Source of the DNA: Acidimicrobiales bacterium
GTDB taxonomy: Bacteria > Actinomycetota > Acidimicrobiia > Acidimicrobiales > JAVJTC01
Direction of reading: 5' to 3'
DNA: 43,936 nt
Assembly: GCA_040219085.1 (NCBI GenBank)
Contig: JAVJTC010000043.1
Span: forward strand, 68,481 to 112,416
Shown here in pieces: positions 40,111-43,936 of the stretch. Made by a program: the position numbers and the translations under genes. The number at the start of each line of letters is the position of its first letter. Position 1 is the stretch's first letter. Below the pieces are notes generated by a model, which was not told the DNA's origin, did no database searches, and saw only the letters and a program-made list of their open reading frames with translations.

Positions 40111-40878
40111 TCAAGCGCCGAGGACCTCGAGCGAGGCGACGAGGGCCGGCACGACGGTGAGGAGCGCGAACGCGGGGAGCAGGCACACGACCAGCGGGAA
40201 GACGAGACGCACGCTCGTACGGCGGGCCCGGATCTCGCCGCGGCGGCGGCGCTCCGCGCGACCGTCACGGCTGAGGCGCTCGAGACCGGCGATGACCGGT
40301 GCCCCGTGGCGCAGGCCGTCGACGAGGACACGTGCGAGCGGGCGGACGGACTCGCCGAGGAGGTCGGGGATCGCCTCGAGCGCGGAGACCACGTCGCCGT
40401 GCCGGGATCGTGACACCGTCTCCCCCAGCGCGCGCGACACGGGACCTTCCGCGAGACCGGCCACCACCTCGATGGCCGCCGTGACCGACAGCCCCGCCGA
40501 GACGGCAGCGAGGAGCAGGTCCACCACGTCGGGTAGTTCCGCGCGCACGGTGTCGGCGGCGCGCCGCGCCTCGCGCCTGCGCCGTCGGACGTCGAGCCCG
40601 TAGACCCCCAGCGCCGCAGCGGCGCCGGCGGGCAGGCCGAGCGGCGCGACGAGGACACCGGCGAGCACCGACCTCCCGGTCCGCCGGTCCCCATCCGGAT
40701 CCGGGGGACGACCGGCGACGCGCCGACAGCGGCGGCCGAGTCCCGCCGCCAGACCCGGCCTCGGTGGTGTCGGGCCGCTCGCGGTTCGCTGCGGGGGGCG
40801 GCGTCCCGGGGCGGGTCGGGTGCGCACGCCCACCACGGCGCCGCACCCGACCACCACCAGGGCGATCCACGGGATCAC
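40111..40878 (-). CDS. tadC: TadC-like type II/IV secretion inner-membrane protein
   Basis: The 255-residue protein is of the GspF/TadC type with helices at the N-terminus, at about 75-95 and near the C-terminus (RLVFPLVVCLLPAFALLTVVPALV). The cytosolic part carries ELPDVVDLLLAAVSAGLSV and the LLGESVRPLARVLVDGLRHGAPV segment. It is paired with TadB in the platform on which TadA works. The GTG overlaps the tadB stop (GTGA). An unusual Arg/Pro-rich stretch (RTRPAPGRRPPQR) follows the first helix. Confidence 0.88.
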   Translation of the reverse strand: MIPWIALVVVGCGAVVGVRTRPAPGRRPPQRTASGPTPPRPGLAAGLGRRCRRVAGRPPDPDGDRRTGRSVLAGVLVAPLGLPAGAAAALGVYGLDVRRRRREARRAADTVRAELPDVVDLLLAAVSAGLSVTAAIEVVAGLAEGPVSRALGETVSRSRHGDVVSALEAIPDLLGESVRPLARVLVDGLRHGAPVIAGLERLSRDGRAERRRRGEIRARRTSVRLVFPLVVCLLPAFALLTVVPALVASLEVLGA

Positions 40879-41696
40879 CGCGCGTCCCGCACGATCCGGT
40901 GCATCCACACCGCCCCGGCCGCGTCCAGAGCGAGACCTGCGACGAGACAGACCCTGCCGACCGCGGTGCCCAACAGCGTGTCGGCGACACCGGAACCGCC
41001 GACCGATCCCAACACTGCGAACGCGAGGGGCAACAGCGCGACCACAGCGGCCGATGCCTTGGCCTGCGCGGAGGAGGCCCCGATCTCCCCATCGATCGCC
41101 TGGCGTTCCCGCAGCGTCGCGGCGACACCGTCCAGACCGCGGGCACGATCACCGCCGCCGCTCGAACCGAGCGTCAGCGCGGCGACGGCGAGACGGACCT
41201 CCGCACCCGGTCGGCGGTCACGCCACCGGGCGAGCGCCTCCGCGAACGAAACCCCTGCGCGTAGCTCGGTCACGACCGGGTCGAGGTCCCGGCGGAGCGG
41301 CGCAGACACCGCCGCGCGCGCCTCGACGAGCGCGGTCGGCGGTGAGGCCCCCGACCGCAGTGACCGCGCCATCGCCTCGACGAGGTCGGGGATCGCCGCC
41401 GCCGACAGCCGCTCACCCCTGTCCCGCAGCGTCCAGGCTGTGATGACGGCGGCGACCATGAGGAGCAAGACGCCGCCGAGCGCGCCCGGGACGCCGGCGA
41501 TGCCGGCGCCGACCACTCCGGCGGCGGCGAGTGCGGCCCCGGCCGTCACGATCACTTCGCGTGGTTCCGTCTCGATCCCGAGCCGGTGCAGCACGGTGCG
41601 CGGCGTGGACGCCCGGGCGGCACCCGGGCGCAGAGTGTCGACCAGGGAGCCGGCCCGTACGTGCGCCCTCAGCACCTGCGGGGTGGGCGCTCTCAC
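40875..41696 (-). CDS. tadB: TadB-like type II/IV secretion inner-membrane protein
   Basis: The 273-residue protein is the second GspF-type platform subunit, with helices around 50-90 and near the C-terminus, the central AIPDLVEAMARSLRSGASP segment and VRLAVAALTLGSSGGGDRARGLDG, common in actinobacterial TadB. The GTG overlaps the TadA stop (GTGA). With TadC it forms the inner-membrane base of the tad pilus. Confidence 0.88.
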   Translation of the reverse strand: MRAPTPQVLRAHVRAGSLVDTLRPGAARASTPRTVLHRLGIETEPREVIVTAGAALAAAGVVGAGIAGVPGALGGVLLLMVAAVITAWTLRDRGERLSAAAIPDLVEAMARSLRSGASPPTALVEARAAVSAPLRRDLDPVVTELRAGVSFAEALARWRDRRPGAEVRLAVAALTLGSSGGGDRARGLDGVAATLRERQAIDGEIGASSAQAKASAAVVALLPLAFAVLGSVGGSGVADTLLGTAVGRVCLVAGLALDAAGAVWMHRIVRDAR

Positions 41697-42757
41697 CCGT
41701 CGGCCTTCCACACGACGTGGATGCCCCGCTCCCGGGACGCCTCGGCGACGGCGCTCACCCGGCGCGCCCCGTCGCCGCGCCGCTCGACGTGGACGAACAG
41801 GTCCAGCGACGCGAGCACGTGCTCGGTCGCGAGTTCCACGGTCAGGTTGGCGTCGGCCGCGACGATCATCGTCACCAGGCGACGGAGGGCATCGGTGGGA
41901 CTGTTGGCGTGGCAGGTGGTGAGCGAACCCTCATGACCGGTGTTCATCGCCTGGACCATGTCCAGCGCCTCCGGGCCGCGGACCTCACCCACGACGAAGC
42001 GGTCGGGCCGCATGCGCAGCGCCGTCCGCACGAGGCGACGGATGGAGACCTCGCCGACGCCATCCACGTTGGCCGGCCGGGCCTCGAGTCGCACGACATG
42101 AGGGTGGTCCAGCGCGAGTTCGGCCGCGTCCTCCACCGTGACGATGCGTTCGCCGTCGTCGACCTCCGCGGCGAGGGCGTTCAGCAGTGAGGTCTTGCCG
42201 GCACCGGTCCCTCCGGTCACCACGATGTTGCGGTGTCGGGCCACGGCCCGACCGAGTTGCGCGGCCACCTCCGGTCCGGTGAAGTCGGCCACGGTGAGCG
42301 GGAGCGGGGCGAAACGTCTGATGGTCACGTAGGGCCCGTCCACGGCGAGCGGCGGCACGACGACGCACACGCGCGAACCGTCACCGAGGCGGGCGTCGAC
42401 GATGGGGACGGAGCGGTCCACGCGCAACCCGAGCGGTCCCACGATCCGCTCGATCACGATCCCGATCGTCGCGGCGTCGAGCTCGATCGACGTGCGCTCG
42501 ACCCGCCCGGCCCGCTCGACCCACACCGGGCCCGGACCATTGACCATCACCTCACTCACGTCGGGCGCGGCGAGCAGGACCTCGAGGGGGCCCAGACCTC
42601 CCACCCGGGCGAGGACGTCGGCCACGACTCGGGCCCGTTCGTCCTCTCCCAGCAGCGGACGGCGCCGGGCAACCTCCGAGATGAGCCGTTCGGGGTCCAC
42701 GGGCGCGTGCTCGGCGGCGAGGTCGTCGTGCAACTCGGCGACGATGGACGCGTTCAT
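41693..42757 (-). CDS. tadA: TadA/CpaF secretion ATPase
   Basis: The 354-residue hexameric ATPase powers pilus assembly. It has the N-terminal [20 protein letters not shown] segment, [17 protein letters not shown], Walker A GGTGAGKT at about 182-189, the Asp-rich [20 protein letters not shown], Walker B in [19 protein letters not shown] and the His-box [11 protein letters not shown]. The ATG overlaps the cpaE-like stop (ATGA). All active residues seem intact. Confidence 0.95.
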   Translation of the reverse strand: MNASIVAELHDDLAAEHAPVDPERLISEVARRRPLLGEDERARVVADVLARVGGLGPLEVLLAAPDVSEVMVNGPGPVWVERAGRVERTSIELDAATIGIVIERIVGPLGLRVDRSVPIVDARLGDGSRVCVVVPPLAVDGPYVTIRRFAPLPLTVADFTGPEVAAQLGRAVARHRNIVVTGGTGAGKTSLLNALAAEVDDGERIVTVEDAAELALDHPHVVRLEARPANVDGVGEVSIRRLVRTALRMRPDRFVVGEVRGPEALDMVQAMNTGHEGSLTTCHANSPTDALRRLVTMIVAADANLTVELATEHVLASLDLFVHVERRGDGARRVSAVAEASRERGIHVVWKADG

Positions 42758-43437
42758 GTCGTCGCCAGTGCCCGCTCGAGCACGCGTCGCGCCCCGTGGG
42801 GGATGCGGGTGCCCAGGAGTCCGGCATCGACGGCGCGGGCGATGGCCGGATCCACGTCGAGTTCGAGGACCACCGGCGCGCCGATGACATCGGCGACATC
42901 GGCGGCGCCGAGCGCCCGACCGGGTTCGGACATCACCACGACACCGTCGGGGACCGCCCCCGATCCCCGCGAGGCCCTCAGCGCCAGATAGCAGGGTCGG
43001 GTGACCAGCCAGGCCCGGGACGCGGCGGCCACGAAGGCCCGCCGTAGCGCGGCGGCGGCATCGGCCAGGTCCGCCGACGCGATGTTGCCGACATCGACGA
43101 CCACGGGGCGCGGATCGGAAAGGAGGTGGCGGGTGAGCAGCGCGGCGCGCGACGACACCGTGATGGCGACGGCGCCGCGGGGCAGCAGGGACAGACCCGG
43201 GCGGGCGGAGACCTCGAGGCGGGCCAGTGCGTCCGGAGGTGGGTCCTCCTCTGCCCCCAGCCACTCAGCGAGGCCGGGGCCGGCCGGATCGGCGATGCCC
43301 AGGGCGGCGGGTAGATCACCGCCGAGATCCACCGCCAGGACGCCGGGACCGTCGCCGGTACGGGCGAGCGCGAGTGCAGTCAGGGCCGAGAAGACGGTGC
43401 AACCCGACCCTCCCTTCGTTGTGAAGCAGGCGAACAC
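42754..43437 (-). CDS. CpaE/Ssd-like MinD-ParA-family protein with altered P-loop
   Basis: The 227-residue protein heads the tad operon, the position of CpaE-like septum-site-determining proteins in actinobacteria. It has a MinD-like start, FTTKGGSGCTVFSALTALAL, where the deviant Walker A reads KGGSGCT: the Lys/Thr frame is kept but the P-loop Lys before Thr is replaced by Cys. Further segments are VLAVDLGGDLPAALG and RPVVVDVGNIASADLADA. It probably binds a nucleotide poorly or not at all and may localise the pilus machinery. The GTG is 5 nt after GAGGAGG. Confidence 0.82.
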   Translation of the reverse strand: MFACFTTKGGSGCTVFSALTALALARTGDGPGVLAVDLGGDLPAALGIADPAGPGLAEWLGAEEDPPPDALARLEVSARPGLSLLPRGAVAITVSSRAALLTRHLLSDPRPVVVDVGNIASADLADAAAALRRAFVAAASRAWLVTRPCYLALRASRGSGAVPDGVVVMSEPGRALGAADVADVIGAPVVLELDVDPAIARAVDAGLLGTRIPHGARRVLERALATT

Positions 43438-43512
43438 GGTCGCCTCCTCTCCGTTGGCTGGTCGCGGGGAAGCGTCAGTTGCGGAGGGGAAGCAGGGGCC
43501 GTGGTCGGCGGA

Positions 43513-43587
43513 TCAGACCTCTGTGACCTTGCGGACGAGGAGGGCGATCAGCGCCGCTGCGACGACGATCAGCAGGATCTTCTTCAT
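43513..43587 (-). CDS. 24-residue hydrophobic mini-protein A
   Basis: The frame starts with Met-Lys-Lys, continues with about 15 hydrophobic residues (ILLIVVAAALIALLV) and ends with RKVTEV. It would form a single short membrane helix. TAGTGT lies 6 nt before the ATG, giving a leaderless mRNA. It resembles the mini-protein encoded on the other side of selC, and it recalls short actinobacterial Met-Lys-Lys membrane peptides such as the DLW-39 group, though it lacks that motif. It lies 75 bp before the cpaE-like gene on the same strand and could lead into the tad operon. Confidence 0.5.
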   Translation of the reverse strand: MKKILLIVVAAALIALLVRKVTEV

Positions 43588-43593
43588 GGACCC

Positions 43594-43599
43594 ACACTA
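43594..43599 (-). promoter_or_regulatory. -10 element of mini-protein A (leaderless)
   Basis: TAGTGT on the minus strand lies 6 nt before the ATG at 43587. Confidence 0.45.
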
Positions 43600-43633
43600 G
43601 GAGGTCCGCAGGCCGCGTGGACGGCGAGGAGAG

Positions 43634-43729
43634 TGGCGGAGGTGGACGGGAATCGAACCCGCCGGACGGGGATCGCCCGTCCCAACCGCTTTGAAGGCGG
43701 CGGAGCCCACCAGGTACTCGGACACCTCC
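43634..43729 (-). tRNA. selC: tRNA-Sec (selenocysteine, anticodon UCA)
   Basis: The 96-nt minus-strand sequence has the tRNA-Sec features: length close to E. coli selC (95 nt), a long variable arm (GGACGGG paired with CCCGTCC), an extended D arm with a 4-nt loop TGGT, anticodon loop CTTCAAA with anticodon TCA (43692-43694 on the plus strand), T arm GCGGG TTCGATT CCCGT, discriminator G and encoded CCA. The acceptor pairs GGAGGTG with CACCTCC; the eighth pair is a T-C mismatch. It reads UGA as selenocysteine, so the organism should have SelA, SelB and SelD and at least one selenoprotein, none of which is seen here. Confidence 0.93.
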
Positions 43730-43741
43730 CGGGGGAGGCCG

Positions 43742-43747
43742 AACCTA
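43742..43747 (-). promoter_or_regulatory. -10 element of selC
   Basis: TAGGTT lies 12 nt before the mature tRNA 5' end, a usual distance for a tRNA promoter with a short leader. Confidence 0.5.
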
Positions 43748-43769
43748 CAGGCCCGTCAGGACCGCGGCC

Positions 43770-43775
43770 TACGCT
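43770..43775 (+). promoter_or_regulatory. -10 element of mini-protein B (leaderless)
   Basis: TACGCT is followed by 8 nt and the ATG at 43784. The promoter diverges from that of selC, about 22 bp away. Confidence 0.45.
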
Positions 43776-43783
43776 GCGCGACC

Positions 43784-43858
43784 ATGAAGAAGCGGATCCT
43801 CGTCATCGCCCTCATCGTGCTGGCAGTCGTAGCCGCCAAGAAGGCGCGCCACGTGTGA
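43784..43858 (+). CDS. 24-residue hydrophobic mini-protein B
   Basis: The frame begins Met-Lys-Lys-Arg, has a hydrophobic core (ILVIALIVLAVVAA) and ends KKARHV. Codon third positions are mostly G or C, as in real genes of this genome. Length, order of charges and helix match mini-protein A, although the two are on opposite strands with selC between them. TACGCT lies 8 nt before the ATG. The function is unknown. Confidence 0.5.
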   Translation: MKKRILVIALIVLAVVAAKKARHV

Positions 43859-43936
43859 CGAGAGCGTCGAACCACGACTTGGGGGGCGGCGCCGGCTTCG
43901 TGCGCTCGCGCCACAGCCAGTAGCCCGCACCGGCCG
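43812..43936 (-). CDS. Possible 3' end of a gene entering from the right edge
   Basis: A minus-strand frame open to the edge encodes AGAGYWLWRERTKPAPPPKS and WFDALVTR before a stop at 43812. The first 25 codons have strong G/C at the third position, as in real genes; the last 12, which lie opposite mini-protein B, do not. It may be the end of a membrane protein, but either this end or mini-protein B is probably mis-assigned. No function can be named. Confidence 0.3.
   Translation of the reverse strand, partial: AGAGYWLWRERTKPAPPPKSWFDALVTRGAPSWRLRLPAR

Noticed and set aside
43634-43729. A tRNA-Ser or opal-suppressor instead of tRNA-Sec
   Set aside because: The length of 96 nt, extended D arm with 4-nt loop, long variable stem and encoded CCA with G discriminator fit selC better than a serine tRNA.
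43784-43936. Selenocysteine readthrough of the UGA ending mini-protein B, since the frame stays open to the edge
   Set aside because: The sequence after UGA has no codon bias and no resemblance to a selenoprotein; no convincing stem-loop was seen at the expected distance.

Overview
The window is high-GC, densely packed DNA with actinobacterial content. Visible markers are a SigR/RsrA-type pair, a TIGR03086-type DinB-fold protein, the F420-associated DUF2342 metalloprotease, an actinobacterial topoisomerase I with a Lys/Pro/Ala tail, and a tad cluster next to a DUF1998 helicase. The gene order panC-DUF2520-folK-folB ... ftsH, hpt-tilS-DUF2342 and topA ... helicase-tad matches what is known from Mycobacterium and relatives. 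SulP, NhaA, the small operons and the leaderless starts would suit a free-living, possibly marine, deep-branching actinobacterium such as Acidimicrobiia. That placement is inference.

Layout. 51-3323 (-): folate/pantothenate operon, opening with two unassigned genes, then folB, folK, a DUF2520 Rossmann protein and panC. 3390-5345 (-): ftsH. 5442-8123 (-): small membrane protein, DUF2342 metalloprotease, tilS, hpt. 8184-9386 (-): sigR-like sigma factor, its anti-sigma factor, and a small Cys/His protein with a SigR-type promoter. 9445-12730 (-): secreted or anchored CAP protein, a toroid-like envelope protein with a membrane partner, and a DinB-fold protein. 12891-14051 (+): membrane protein with a repeated R-x-T-[V/I] tail. 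14103-18811: SRPBCC protein, acyl-CoA ligase plus SulP transporter, alpha/beta hydrolase. 18830-21959: two-gene YeeE/YedE transporter, DUF4262 protein, tRNA-Thr(CGU), cNMP-binding protein, metallophosphoesterase. 22062-28202 (-): a 2046-residue DUF11-type surface protein ending in LAFTG. 28333-35659 (-): holB, tmk, MFS, topA, nhaA. 35700-37055 (-): STAS/HATPase partner-switch operon with an unknown third member. 37191-39449 (+): MrfA-like helicase. 39461-43437 (-): tad pilus operon. 43513-43858: selenocysteine tRNA gene between two divergent mini-genes for 24-residue hydrophobic peptides.

Expression logic. Twelve operon-leading genes have a TANNNT hexamer 6-8 nt before an ATG, GTG or TTG, which is the arrangement of leaderless mRNAs. 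I used this to choose starts. Inside operons, sixteen genes begin with a 4-nt stop/start overlap (GTGA, ATGA or TTGA), so internal cistrons are probably translationally coupled. A few genes (CAP protein, DinB protein, STAS, helicase, cpaE-like, SRPBCC) instead have GGAGG-type ribosome sites.

There is no intergenic stretch above about 160 bases and no IS element, CRISPR array or prophage. The most unusual points are selC with its flanking mini-genes, the GGAAT-N18-GTT promoter next to sigR, the R-x-T tail protein, and unknown genes in the place where folE/folP usually lie.
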